Source of the DNA: Novakomyces olei | Lineage: Eukaryota; Ascomycota; Novakomycetes; Novakomycetales; Novakomycetaceae | Direction of reading: 5' to 3' | Length of the DNA: 64,000 nucleotides | Assembly (NCBI GenBank): GCA_016906335.1 | Contig: JADEYG010000004.1 | Location: forward strand, 347,001-411,000 | Shown: positions 9,664 through 21,801 of the stretch, piece by piece | How positions within the stretch are numbered: the first letter of the stretch is position 1 | How the letters are laid out: every line of letters begins with the position of its first letter | Position numbers and translations under genes: made by a program | Notes under the pieces: model-generated | What the model was told of the DNA's origin: nothing | What the model saw: only the letters and a program-made list of their open reading frames with translations | The model's database searches: none

Positions 9664-12656
9664 TCTGATTTATGTCTCTTTAGACTTTTACGGTTGCAAG
9701 TACGGATTCCAACAACTTTAAAGCTTTGTTTTTACTTTTACTTTCTTATGTTACTTTGGATTTCATTTGTACTCCAGTTTGCTTCTAGAGAAGAGCATCG
9801 ATTTATCTGTTTGTTTATAGTTTTTGGGCTATATTGCTCATTAATAATTCCCCTCGATGCTTCTTCATTCCCTTGCATTTTCCTTGCAGCATTGCCCTTG
9901 CATACCAGATTTTTGTGTAAATATGAATTTTGTGTGCTAAATTTTCCTTCCGATATTTCCTCTCGTTAATGTGCTTGTTGTACCTTTTTAGTCTACAAAT
10001 GTCAATATAAATAATCAGTTTAATAGTGCGATCTCACACACGAGTCCTTTCCCTCCCCATAAAGAGACAAATATTTGAGATACTCCAACTTCTCATCATC
10101 TGATGTACCTTCGGGGTTATATTTATTAGCAAGTAGGGTTTTACCAGTATTCAATATGTTAAGATAACTTCGAGTACTTTGCCGCAAAGCTCTACAAATT
10201 CAGAAAGTCCCTTGAAAAGTGGGTGATTTTTTTATTTCTGTTAAAAGTCAAACACGACAAAGTCGAATTCGGCTCGCGTTTCCGGCATAATTATTAAGTT
10301 TCCCAAAACGGTATATACTTATTAATCACGCGGTTATACGCGTATATCGGCATAAAATAAGCCCGATTATTAACGTGCAATAATTAACATTTGGAAGATA
10401 GAATATTCATTCAAGTAATTTATCTGCTCCTGTATGATTTCCCTCTCATAGTATAAATCGTTTTGGAGAGGCTACTGCTGAGCAAGCTTGTGCAATGGAC
10501 CAAATTTTTGAGCAGAACAAGTGTGCACGTGTCGCTTTAAATCATTGCTGCTCTAAAAGTGCTGATTTATTCTAGTCCGCTTATTCAACCGGAAATTTAT
10601 CATAAGAATTGAAGTCGGTTCGAAAATCACGGTTATTTGTTTTCTTGTGTAGTGTTCGAATTTCTCATAATCTTACACGGAAAACCGGACTTTCAAAATG
10701 ATGGCTCGTTGTTGAAATTGTTTTATCTCTGTTCGTTGGATTACTGTAGGCTTCTCTTCGCACCATCACCGTTGTAAAATGTCCAACCAATCAAACGATT
10801 AGAGCATGTACTGCTTGAGTATTCTAGGATATAGTATAAAGTTGTCTCTGTGACAACCGAAGCCTAAGCCTAAGCCTGTAAAAGCCTCTAATGCAAGCGC
10901 CTATACTTAAAAATTGCATCCAACATATCTAAATCCTGTTATTTGAATTATCTTGCCCCCATATTTGTGCGCCTAACCCTAAATCTGGTGCTGGAACTAT
11001 TTCTTATCAGGTTATTTGTCACGTGACCATAGGCATTTTCGGAAGGCCCGGATTAATTTGAAGGGACTTTTCTGATAGTGGCTTTATTAAGCACTCGGCG
11101 GCTTTTCTCGAGCAGCTTAATACGTGTTGTTCACGTAATTGTAACTGCACATGCGCTGTATTCCTAAATTCAAAATTAGAACATAGATAAAGTATACTTG
11201 TCAATTAGCTGTAAATTGGTTGTAAAATAGGATAATTCCTAGGCTTGCGTTTGTGGTTGAGTAAGAAATTGAATAGTTTTGTCGCGTTTAGCTGCATAGC
11301 TTAATCCCAGCAAGTCTGAGCTGTTCTGACGCTTATTATTGACGGGCTTTTGCCTACGATAGCAGCTTGTACACTTTGTCAACGGTTCAAATATTTAAAC
11401 AATGCATCTCAGGGAGCTTTAAAATATGCTACTTGCCTTAAAATGAACCAGACTTTTAATAATATTAAATACCTCAAGCAAAAAACGTCAAACTAAGAAA
11501 TCATCTATGATTTTATCTTATAACAGCTTCATCAAAAACATAATGTGGCCTTAAAAATTAAATATAAAGGACGACAGCTCTTGTTACCAACCCCTCAATG
11601 TGGCCTGCTTATGTAAGTCTTATGTTGCATTTTTTATTGTAAGTCTAGATTATTTTATTTGACTATTCAATTCTTGATATCCGACTTTTCATACAAATTT
11701 CTTTAGCTGGTATTATCAAATTTCCAACAATCGAAAATGACATTCTATTCAAAGGTTCACCGAACACGAGGTGAAATGTCTGCACTACTTTTAGTGCGCC
11801 TGGTTTTGGCGAAGTTCCGAAAAGCATTTGCTGTTTAGTCGCACTCTTGGCGAGTGCTTGCAAAAATTGGAAGCTAGGATTGCCAAAAGACAAATTCTAC
11901 AAATGGAACAGCAATTCACAGTGCTTTAAAATTCCACATTCATAATGCGGTCATTGCACATGAAAATTTAACGCATATGATCTAGGCCGTGTTGAAAACG
12001 TCATAGCAATCCAATCTTACATAGCCGCTTGTTAATTCACAAAACGTTAGTGCATAATCTAGTTAACCTGTCCCAGCTAAAATTAATAAAATACGTACGG
12101 CCATCAAGATTTTGATTTCTTGCGATTAGGATTATACTAAAATGGATAGAATCTCAACAAGGTTCGGTCTGGAGAAAGACGATAGCCATCAATCACTGGC
12201 TAGGATCGTTGGGTAGGACTGTCATCAGTGTGTATATACCTAAAAAGCCGAATATTAATATTCGCTTATCTTCTTTCATTATGGGGCAACACCCGTTTTG
12301 GAAGTGGATTTCTTCATGGTCGGAAGCAGATTCCGAGGCGGAATTGAAGCCGTGTTTATCATTGAACCTGAAGGTGAGAGTGGGAGAATATAGCAGAGGC
12401 GTTGGACGGGATCCAGTTCCATGGTTGGGGGGACGCGAAAAAGCAGGGCCTAGACGATATGCTCTTCTTATCATGCTCCGGTCCCTTATCTTGGGGGACC
12501 CAAAATAATGCACATAAAACGCGGCAGTTTTGTTGGTGTAGAAGTTCCTCACAAAGTGTGTCGCAGTGAGCCTCCATTAAAGCATTGTTCGAAGACTCGA
12601 TAAAGGAGAGAACGGAAACAAAAGGATCTTTTAAATCTAACTTAATTCCTAAAACA
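9664..12656. other. gene-poor region, about 3 kb
   Basis: No protein family or RNA gene was recognised on either strand. It is AT-rich with scattered stops. The first 300 bases after the pyruvyl transferase are T-rich and read as a hydrophobic but uncharacteristic ORF. Short direct repeats of AAGCCT (near 10860) and a single CCTAACCCTAA telomere-like motif (near 10973) are present. The last 300-400 bases probably hold the promoter and 5' UTR of the permease gene. Confidence 0.5.
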
Positions 12657-14456
12657 ATGGGCACAATTGAACAAGCTCCGTTCGATTTGAAGAATGGAGA
12701 ATTTGAATCTGCCACTAAAGAGGCCATTATTACGCAAGTTGACACTTCGGACAATGTTGGGATCGTAATCGAGAGCAATTCAAACCAGCTTCATCGTCAC
12801 CTTAATAATCGCCAAATTCAGCTCATTGCTATCGGTGGTGCCGTCGGTACTGCACTTTTCATCAGTATTGGAGGTGCTCTCACGAGAGGAGGACCATTGA
12901 GTTTGCTTCTTGCCTATACACTTTACAGTATCAACGTGGCAATGGTCAACAACAGTTTGGCAGAAATGACTATTTTGCAGCCTGTTGCTGGAGGCTTTGT
13001 CCGTTTGGCTGGCAAATGGGTGGACGAAGCGTTTGGATTTATGGCCGGATGGAATTTCTTCTTCTATGAGGCATTATGTATACCGTTTGAAATTACGGCA
13101 CTTGGAATTGTTATTGGCTATTGGAGTGATCATGTTCCTCTTGCTGCTGTTTGTGCAGGGAGTATTGCGGCGTACATGTAAGTTAATTGTCTTTATAAAA
13201 AAAAACAGTATTATTCATTGATCATCATAGCCACAAACAAAAACTAACGTGTCTTGTGTAGTCTCATCAACGTCCTCACTATCCGCGCATACGGAGAGAC
13301 CGAGTTCTGGCTTTCTGGAGGTAAAGTTATCCTTATCTTCATCCTCTTCAGCTTTACTCTGGTCACTATGTGTGGTGGAAACCCACAGCACCATGCCTAC
13401 GGCTTTCAGTACTGGAAAAACCCCGGCCCCATGGCCGAGTACCATTCAACCGGGAGCCTGGGCCGGTTTGAAGGCTTCTTGTCTTGTGTTTGGTCTGCTG
13501 CATTTTGTGTTGTTGGTCCGGAATATCTTTCCATGGCTTCCGCTGAAGTCCAACGGCCCCGAATCTATTCCAAGACGGCCTTTAAAACTGTCTATTGGCG
13601 ATTCGGTGCCTTTTTCATCCTAGGAGCTCTTTGCACTGGTATCGTTGTCCCCTACAACGATCCCACCCTTGTTGCCATTAACAGTGGCGAGGCAGAGGGT
13701 GGTGGAACTGCTGCTGCTTCTCCTTATGTAATTGCCATGACACGTCTCGGTGTTACTGGCCTGCCTCACTTGATCAATGCTTTGATTTGCACTAGTATTT
13801 TCTCGGCCGGAAATACATATTTCTATGCTGCTTCTCGTGGACTGTATGGTCTTGCCTTGGAAGGACGAGCTCCTGCCTTCTTGAAGAGATGTTTGGGCAC
13901 TGGCGTTCCTGTCTGGTGTATATTGTTTACGGCTCTTTTCCCGTGCTTGTCTTTTCTCTCTCTGAGCAGTGGATCAGCAGTCGTACTTAATTGGTTTATC
14001 AGCCTGGTGACCGCGGGATCTCTGATCAATTATGGCGTTATTCAGATCACATACATTTGCTTTTACAATGCATGTGTGGCACAAAATGTCGACCGGAGAA
14101 GCTTTCCGTATTACGGATATGGCCAGCCTTTTATGGGCTATGCTGCTTTGTTTTTCGAAAGTATCATTCTCTTGTTCTTTGGTTACAGCTCTTTCACTCC
14201 TCCGAATGTTGGAGTATTTTTCTCCAATTACACCATGCTCATTGTCGCTCCGATCCTGTATACTTTCTGGAAGGTCTTGAAAAAGACCAAGGCTGTCAAG
14301 TCTATTGATGTGGATCTTGTTTGGGACAGGTACTTTGTGGATGCGTATGAGGCTAGTCTGACAACACGACCCAAGGGATTCTGGGAGGAGATGCTGGACA
14401 TGGTAAGGTTCAGACGGAACCAGTCTGAGGCTAAGTCAGAAAACTCTTCGGCTTGA
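12657..14456 (+). CDS. amino-acid permease (YAT/APC superfamily)
   Basis: Twelve-TM plasma-membrane amino-acid:proton symporter family. Two exons: 12657-13177 and 13262-14456, 571 residues. The intron (84 nt) begins GTAAGT and contains ACTAAC shortly before the acceptor. ATG 12657 starts a hydrophilic N-terminus of about 45 residues; the ORF extends upstream only through non-ATG codons. Seen: LHRHLNNRQIQLIAIGGAVG, the family entry to TM1, then the GFQYWKNPGP segment of the loop before TM6, and about twelve hydrophobic helices in total. Within the family it resembles broad-specificity fungal permeases, but the substrate cannot be assigned from sequence alone. A decayed relative lies about 2 kb downstream on the opposite strand. 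Confidence 0.92.
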
Positions 14457-14985
14457 GAAGTGAGAACTGTAAGTATGGTTGTTCAAGGGTGAAATGAAAC
14501 TGCAAAATAGTGTACAAAAATTTTCAGGTGAAGATTGATGGTAGGACTAATTGAAATCTTTTGGTAAATTAGTATCAATAATGATTTTCATTTTGTTCCG
14601 TTTAATGTAGGCTCGTTGTACTTGGTTTTGATCTTGATCTATTTACTATTCACAAATAGCTGTATAAAGATCTTGGCTCATACTAGCACAAGATGTCAAT
14701 ATGTGTATATATATATATATACTCAACACATTTAATGTCTTTTTGCAATATTTACACATAAAATTAAAGTAACTTGAAAATTATACACTATCCCACATAA
14801 CAGGGCACTGGGACTTATCTCGGTCAGACTTCCCGATCCAATCCCACACAAGAGAAAGACAGGGGTTTTCTCGATAAGACCATGACAGACGGACTTCTTT
14901 GAAGTATAGCTTGAATAAATATACTGGCAGCTGTTCAAAATTGAATCTATTGTATTTACAAAATTGCATTGTATCAAATTCATTC
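14457..14985. other. intergenic region
   Basis: 3' flank of the permease and promoter of the cupin gene. Contains a short TA run near 14706-14722. No gene recognised. Confidence 0.5.
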
Positions 14986-15645
14986 ATGACTATCGAGGTC
15001 CGCAAATACGTTCTACCGCCTACGCGTCTTATACCAAATTCTCCATATCCTTTACTGCACTACAAGAGATTCTTTGCTGATTTCTTAAACGAAGACAAAC
15101 TCGCAATAAAAGTGCACGACATCTATGACTCCAACGGATGGGAGACGCAATGGCTAGTCCGCTACGGACCGACTCAGAGGTCTCATTACCACTCGACTGT
15201 ACACGAGGCAATGACTGTTTTGAGCGGAAAGGCTACGATACGGTTCGGTGTCGCTGATACTGCGGACGATTTGGAGGAGAGCACTTATGGCGGCGCTAAA
15301 GAAGAAGGCGGCATTGAGGTGGAGGCAGAGTTTGGGGACGTCTTTATAATTCCTGCCGGTGTGACTCACAAAACATATGGTCCTTCTCCTGCCCTCGAGT
15401 TCAAGCATCTCATGCCTGGCGATGGACATCATATTGGGTCAGAAAAGGCCAGGGCTATTCTGGATGGTATTGAGTTATCTGGATTTACTATGCTGGGCAC
15501 ATACCCAAAGAACAGCAATGCGTGGGATTTCCAAGTTGGTGGAGAGGATGAAGACAATTACGATGCTATATGGTCGGTCCCCAAACCTGAGACGGATCCT
15601 GTCTTCAGCAAGTCGGAAGAGGGCCTTACTGGGCTATGGAAATAG
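14986..15645 (+). CDS. cupin-domain protein
   Basis: Single-exon protein of 219 residues with one conserved beta-barrel cupin domain. Motif 1 is visible as HYHSTVHEAMTVLSGKATIRFG (histidines and a glutamate that usually bind a metal), with the second motif at GDVFIIPAGVTHKTY. ATG 14986 was preferred over upstream non-ATG codons in the same frame, because the family similarity begins close after it. The C-terminal part after the cupin contains a DFQVGGEDEDNYDAIWSVPKP segment of unknown role. Many fungal proteins of this type have no assigned reaction; isomerase, dioxygenase or sensory roles are all possible. It is probably a cytosolic enzyme, since no signal peptide is seen. Confidence 0.8.
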   Translation: MTIEVRKYVLPPTRLIPNSPYPLLHYKRFFADFLNEDKLAIKVHDIYDSNGWETQWLVRYGPTQRSHYHSTVHEAMTVLSGKATIRFGVADTADDLEESTYGGAKEEGGIEVEAEFGDVFIIPAGVTHKTYGPSPALEFKHLMPGDGHHIGSEKARAILDGIELSGFTMLGTYPKNSNAWDFQVGGEDEDNYDAIWSVPKPETDPVFSKSEEGLTGLWK

Positions 15646-16039
15646 CGTTAATTTGCATTCGACTTGGACACCACAGTGTAGATAGAGATATACGGAGCTG
15701 AATATAGCCAACATGGAGAACAGGGAGGGTTAGGCTAGAAACGCCTTCCAGAGTTACATCGGAATACTTGATTAAATATTCAAGTAAGAACACAAAGAGA
15801 GGAATAGTACTTTTGAGAGGAATCATTGCCTGACTTTTTGTGAGCAGGGCTCCAATATCCCCGAGCTGGTTGGCCTCAATGTCGTTGGATCATGCCAGCA
15901 AGCTCTTACTCTCTCGACAACTCCAAATATCAATGGTCAATGTGTGCCTGTCCAGTGTAATTGTGAACGCCCAAGGAGAAGTGATTGAAGACTTGTTAAT
16001 AATTTAGTGTTGAATCTCTCTGTGTAAGAAGGTTAAAGC
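15646..16039. other. intergenic region
   Basis: 3' flank of the cupin gene up to the decayed permease. Nothing recognised. Confidence 0.45.
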
Positions 16040-16900
16040 TAATACGGTGATACTCTAAAGGAGCTTTTGTGTGCTACTATTATTTTGATATTGAGAAATT
16101 TGTTCCAGCGTGGAATACCGTGCTTTGAACAAAATGATTTATTGACGGCGAAGCCGACTTCCCCGCGGACATTTGTATAACCATCTATATTTGGCAACCG
16201 ATGAAATGATCCGAAGAGCTCTTTGATTGGCGAAAATACAGGTAGACATAACAGAAAGAAATCATTTAAATCCATTGGGGAAAGGGTCCTGGTTCCAGAA
16301 CCGAAAGCCAATATTGTCGCGCGCAGACACAACGATACAGGCAATGATAACCACAAAAATCCAGAGGAATTTAATGGAACTCATGACAATTTCCGTCGCG
16401 CCAAACAGTCTGACCCCAAAACTGTTAAATAAATCATAACCACCAAAAATATTGAGAGCCAGCCGGCAGTCAGCACTCTGTCCGTCGCACAGCCCTGTAG
16501 CTCATGGGCCAGTGTAATTGAAACAAAAACCAATAGCAAAATCCCAAAGTTGTTGGTTGCCACCGCGGGGTCCAGAAACTTGCAGCACCATTGTGCAAAT
16601 GGCGAAGGCAAAGGGTACATGATTGAAATTTCACCAATTGCTTGGTTCAGTGTCCAGGCGATAGACGAAGCAATAAATTAGCCAATAAAGATACCAGCAA
16701 GGCCTCCATTATGCAGCGAAGTGCCAGCACCAGCCATAGGCCCATGCCAATACTGGAGCCGATGCTTATCATGACCAGGTTGCCCGCCGTTAGTGTCCGT
16801 GCCAGACCATGCTAGTTATCAGGAGCAATCTCAGTGTACCCGACTTCTTCCAGCGCACCCGGACTGTCCTGTCGAAGGACGTTAGGAGACTTTTACTCAT
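16040..16900 (-). pseudogene. decayed amino-acid permease
   Basis: Read on the minus strand, permease motifs occur in order but in different frames. A possible start ATG at 16900 gives MSKSLLTSFD. An APC TM1-like LTAGNLVMISIGSSIGMGLW follows, after an in-frame stop. Next comes the family segment YPLPSPFAQWCCKFLDPAV (ORF ending near 16381), then FRFWNQDPFPNGFK, matching the YW-x-PGPF loop of intact permeases. At least one stop and several frameshifts separate these pieces, and roughly the C-terminal half of the family is not recognisable. It is therefore a relic, not a spliced gene: the breaks do not carry splice signals. It is related to, but clearly not a recent copy of, the intact permease at 12657-14456. 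Confidence 0.75.
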
Positions 16901-17789
16901 TACTGCTCTGGCTCATGACCAATTGTAGCAAAAACGATTATACGCAGAGTACCAACGCCCATGCGTCTTTTAGGCAGCGACACAAGTGCAATTATAGGGT
17001 ATAAATTGAGCTTGGAGTTTGATTGTAAAGGCGTGCTAGACGAAAAGTGAAGACACTTAAAATTTATAAACCTCTGACATACATTTACTAGCCGCCTAAA
17101 ACTAGATAGCCTCAATGACGCAGGCCGCCCATTCGCAGAATCAATTGCTTATCAATTACAATAATACTCTATTTGGACAAGAATTTCCCGCGCGTGAACC
17201 CCACGTATGATAATTTCTTGCTACGCAATATTCCACGCAAACCGCTTTATTTTATCAGTGAGCGAATAAGCGAATTGCCTATTTTGCTATCCCAACCCTA
17301 TTAGGAAAGCTGACGGTGATTAGTGGTAATATTGTCCGACAAGCCTTTATCCTTATCCGCAAAAAGAGCAAACCATTATTTCCGGATACTTTTGGGACAC
17401 AAAGGAAAATGATAGCATTGTTCGTATTCACGCGTTTGCGAGTATGGACATACGGACACGTCTGGCGCATGTATCCATCGTATCGAATTACCCTTACTCT
17501 GGCCGGGTTGAGATCAATGTTGAGCAGCAAGTTGAAAATTATGTCGTTGAGCTACGAGTGAGAATCCCACATTTGTTTTATCTACTAAAAAGGTCTTTTC
17601 AGACATAATTATCTTCTGTATAATAAGGAAAGGCTCTAACAATCTTGTACTCTAATCCCAGCTCTACTTACACCATTCAAAGGAAATTGCGTGCTCGTTC
17701 ATGAATTTGCCTTTCAATCAGGGACAATGGTAGGTTCAGTATAGCTGGATGGCCTAAAAGATAGTACAGCTGTGGATTTAAACACCTCG
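16901..17789. other. intergenic region
   Basis: Between the two gene relics. AT-rich with only short ORFs. No intact gene or RNA recognised. Confidence 0.45.
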
Positions 17790-18161
17790 TCTATTATGGT
17801 AAACATAATCATATGAAAACCAACCCGCTCGTACTGAACCAGTTGGATTCCAAAAAAAACTCTGTATAGAACACATTATGTGCCTGAGCGTCCTAGAGGT
17901 ATTCTTCAGTTATTCTGCCAAGGTCTGATGGGTTGTCATCAAATCTGATTCCAGTGCTCGCAAAATCCTTAAAACCCCAATTGGCTTTTCGTCTCTAGTG
18001 TAAAACTGATCAATCTCGGTATCACTAAGAGGATTTCCGGCTTTTCTATTTAAAGATCGAAAAGTTGTTCGGCGCAACGTTCCGAACAAATGGGAATGAA
18101 GCTCCACTTTTGGTATCGCATGACAAACACGCTCAAGGCGCTCTATTTCGGCGACAGTCAT
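17790..18161 (-). pseudogene. adenosine deaminase-like gene relic (N-terminal part)
   Basis: The minus-strand ORF from ATG 18161 encodes 83 residues opening like the metal-dependent adenosine/adenine deaminase family: IPKVELHSHLFGTLRRTTFR includes the HxH-type zinc motif (HSH) and the substrate-loop Arg. The frame stops at 17910. Just beyond it, in shifted frames, lie DAQAHNVFYTEFF and FWNPTGS, matching the next conserved segment (D-A-x-x-N-V-x-Y-x-E-x-F). The rest of the enzyme, including later zinc ligands and the catalytic HAGE/SLNTDDP-type motifs, is not found. It is therefore a truncated, frameshifted relic. Which member (adenosine, adenine or N6-methyl-AMP deaminase) is unclear. Confidence 0.65.
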
Positions 18162-19402
18162 AATTTCGTTTTAGGGGGAAAATGGTATCCAAGCTATACA
18201 AATATTAAATGCATCCCACGTTATAAGTTTTCGTGTGCAAACTGAATTTTGGTTGTGATAGACTCTTACGGTTTTTGGTTAAAAATGTAGGATTCATTTA
18301 AAGCAGAGCTAGTAGCGGACATAAACCCTAATCCTTTGGACTAATATTTGTAGAAACATAGATTTTGTCCGACAAAAAAGTAATAAAAGTATTTTTATCG
18401 ATGCTGCGGGCATTATGCACGACGACCGTTGGTGGTGGAGCATCATGCTTATCATGGCGCTGGACCCAATTTAGGCGAAACAGAGTGAATAAAAAGTGAG
18501 CGTCCATGTTGGCTGAGCTTCAAGCATTCTTACTATTGTATTTCGGTCTGTCTATGTTAATTAAAAAGCGAAAATAGGTTGCTTCTCTAGTGGAAGAGTT
18601 CTACGAGATTGTGATTTAGCTATACGCAATTTTAGAGCTGCGATGCCACAGTGGTCCACTAAAACTAAAAACAATAAAGTCTCAACCCACGTATTTTGTA
18701 GAATCGGATCAAGCATACCACATATATAATGCTTTTTATTGAAGAGATCCTTAAGGCTATATGTATTCGAAGTCGGGATCATCTGCGTTGGCACCAATAA
18801 TAGCCATTGGCAAGTGAACTGTGACGTAAATAGCTAAAAGGGAATTGGAATTTCAACTTGATTCTACTGTCGCGAGATAGAAAGGCATTCTTGTCTGTGG
18901 TATAGACCAAAAATAAACTCGGAAACAGATATCCGAAAATTATAATATTGAATGTAAAATCCGATATTCCTCATTTTCATAATTCCAAGTAAACGCTAAC
19001 AGTCCCAAAATAGCTAATCTAGCCTTATCAGCGAATATGAGAGCCATCTGTCAGGGATAGGCGCGCAGTCGACAGCATAGGAAGACGGTTAAAGTTACTT
19101 TATTTAATATTATGTTGTAATGCCTTTCTTCCTGTGTGCCTTGCCGCCGATAGATAATTGTATTTGGTCGGATCGCCCATCCATCATCCAATACCGACTT
19201 CTTCTCCCACTTTACCTATAATATAATAGAACGCATTAGTATGTTATATAAACACTTCGTTCTCCCCTTCATCGAAGACCCTGGACTTTCCCCAACTTCC
19301 TCGTCTTTATAAACGTCGTGGCAATCGTCTTTTTTTTTTTTTGGCTCAAGTGTGTGAGAGGTAGTAGACTTTGTATTCATCACATTAGCAAAAGCACATA
19401 TA
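18162..19402. other. intergenic region with one small unassigned ORF
   Basis: No gene assigned. On the minus strand 18507-18328 is a 59-residue ORF (starts MDAHFLFTLFRLNW, contains DAPPPTVVVHNARSID) with moderately coding-like composition but no recognised family. It may be a further relic or chance. The final 200 bases are the promoter and 5' UTR of the FMN-dependent enzyme. Confidence 0.35.
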
Positions 19403-20866
19403 ATGGCAAATCGAAGACCGTTGCCGGACCTTAAAGTTCTTACCATTTCCGATCTTCAAAAAGAGGCTGCTCGCAACATTTCAGCGTCAAGCAGAGGTAT
19501 CGGCTTTTGCCAAAACACTTATGGATGAGCTAAATCATGACAGAATACGTCAATGGTGGAGCTGGAGACATGATCACGTAAGTTATTCATATACCGTAAG
19601 ACTACTCTAACATTCACCATAGATTGCAGGATAATGTGGACGGATATAATAGGTATAAACTGAGACCGCGCGTTTTACGGGACGTAGATAACGTCGATAT
19701 TTCCACAACAATTTTTGGAACGAATGTGTCTGCCCCGCTGGGCTTTGCTCCTTCGGCGGCTCATAAACTTGCCCACCCAGATGGTGAATTGGCCACATCT
19801 AGAGCCGCCGCCGATTACAATATTGCCATGTGTTTATCGTCTTATGCTAGCACAAGTCTGGAGGACGTGAAAGCCGTCGGGGGATTGAACCCATATGCCA
19901 TGCAAATCACTTTTGTCCGCGACAGACGGGTGACTAAAGATCAAATCGAGCGAGCGGAAAGTGAGTTTGCAAACTTTTCTTCTCTTTTTATTTTATTTTA
20001 TTTTCAATGCTTACATTTTTTAGAGGCTGGATTTAAAGCTATTTTTGTCAGCGTCGATCTTCCAGTTCTGGGCAAACGCATTAACGAGAGCCGTAACAAC
20101 TTCTCATTCCCTCCGTCCATCCAACTTCCAAATCTCCGTGTTCCTGTGAACGATGCCTTTACTCAGGAGCAGGTAGTCAAGCAAAGTCTTGATTATGGTT
20201 AGTCTTGTTTTGAGTGGTTATTGGCTTGCTAAGACATATTTAGATCCCACTATTACATGGGACGAGGCTATTCCCTGGCTTCGCCAGCAGACCAAGATGG
20301 AGATATGGCTCAAAGGAGGTAAAATTCACTCTTATTTACTAGAAACAGATCTGACTTTGTCAAGTTTATACCCCTGAGGATATCGAACTAGCAATCACTC
20401 ATGGCCTCGACGGTATAATCATCTCAAACCATGGTGGTCGCCAACTTGATGGGGTTCCAGCAACAATCGATGCACTGCGTGACTGCAGCAAAGTTGCCGA
20501 GGGCCGAATTCCGCTCGCAATAGATGGTGGTATTAGAAGAGGAAGCGACATTTTCAAAGCTATTGCTCTTGGAGCCAAATACTGCTTTATTGGTAGAACG
20601 GTGTTTTGGGGACTTGCTGTAAGCACATTTTTACACTGCTTGTCTGTGCTCTTCTAACATTGCAGTATAACGGACAAAGCGGTGTCGATCTCGCCACAAA
20701 AATTCTGCTCGATGAGCTGAAACAGACGATGATGCTTTGCGGGTAAATTTTATTCCAAATTTTGCTATTGGCCTTAATTAACTTTGTTAGTTGCCGGAAA
20801 TTGTCTGATATCAAGCGAAGCCACTTGTCTGTTCTTAAGGATGATGGCATCCTGGCCAAGCTCTAA
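19403..20866 (+). CDS. FMN-dependent alpha-hydroxyacid dehydrogenase/oxidase (lactate oxidase-like), 8 exons
   Basis: Oxidises an L-2-hydroxyacid to the 2-oxoacid using FMN. Eight exons: 19403-19496, 19544-19577, 19623-19960, 20024-20197, 20244-20318, 20365-20618, 20666-20742, 20791-20866, giving 373 residues. The seven introns are 45-63 nt with GT...AG ends and CTRAY-like branch points. Continuity with the family fixes the joins: EYVNGGAGDMIT-LQDNVDGYNRY (exons 2-3), AEKAGFKAIFVSVD (3-4), EIWLKGVYTPEDIE (5-6). The TIM-barrel active-site segment SNHGGRQLDGVPA holds the catalytic His and substrate Arg; DGGIRRGSDIFKAIALGA is the FMN-phosphate loop. No N-terminal cytochrome b2 domain or targeting sequence is present, so it is a soluble oxidase-type member. 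The substrate (lactate, glycolate or other) is unknown. Confidence 0.9.
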
Positions 20867-21801
20867 GCACGAATCATGGGACTGAAAACTATGAATTAAA
20901 GAGATAGAATATTTTATAATGTTTGCTGGCTCTGAATGTTTATTTAACACAAACCTAGAATAATTTTAGAAGGATGACTATGATTCACACAGCCAATTTT
21001 AGAGACTGGCAACTGCCATGTTTGTGGGATGTAATGGCGAATGCCTTACAAGAGCAAGAATTGTCCAGTTTCAGAGATATTATGAAGGTATACAAGCGAC
21101 ACAAGTCATATTCAATTTCAAGCTTTTACCGAAGCAACTTAAACTATCACTTTTGGACTTTTAAATTTGCCAGATTACGAGAAAAATCTGACAACCGAAA
21201 CGTATGGTGGGGAAAGCGCAGCAACCCAACTCGTTGCCTGTGCTTCTCTATTTTTAAACCCCAGAGTCGATTCACGTTTAAAATGAAATCAAAAACTTAA
21301 AATGAGATTTTTAGGGTTTACACTACTCCATTTACTGTATATACCAATTCCAGTTTTCATTCTGTGCACGCGGCGAAAATACCGGGGAAACCTTCCTATC
21401 GTATCAATCAATATGTATGAGTGAAAATATACAGGATTTGTTTCGAATATTAAAATGATAAGAATCGTACGTTACGATCTCGCGGCACGGGACCGTACCC
21501 GAGCGCCACATATGAACTGCCATCATATTTTTCCCCTAATTTTTTTCATTAAAAAGGAACGATTTACACTGTAAATAATTAGGCAGATAGTAATTGATTT
21601 TTATTAAATATAGTCGAGGCACACAGTAGGCAACTAACCAAAGTTACGAATCTAGTTTTAGCGCATCCCGCGTAATCGGGTCGCCAGGCGCGGAGAGGAT
21701 AAGCTTATAAAGCTGGTTTCACGACAATCAGTTCTAACCTCCAAATTTCTCTCCTAACATTTACAAAAATCTGATTATCCTTTACGCAATTGAAGACAAT
21801 T
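20867..21801. other. intergenic region
   Basis: Between two plus-strand metabolic genes. The short ORF at 20974-21300 has no family features. It contains the promoter of the ketopantoate-reductase-like gene. Confidence 0.5.

Noticed and set aside
10855-10985. CCTAAGCCTAAGCCT and CCTAACCCTAA runs as an internal telomere tract
   Set aside because: Only two or three imperfect units; too short to be a telomere remnant.
12193-12552. Overlapping ORFs on both strands just before the permease
   Set aside because: No recognised motif in either frame; likely promoter or 5' UTR sequence.
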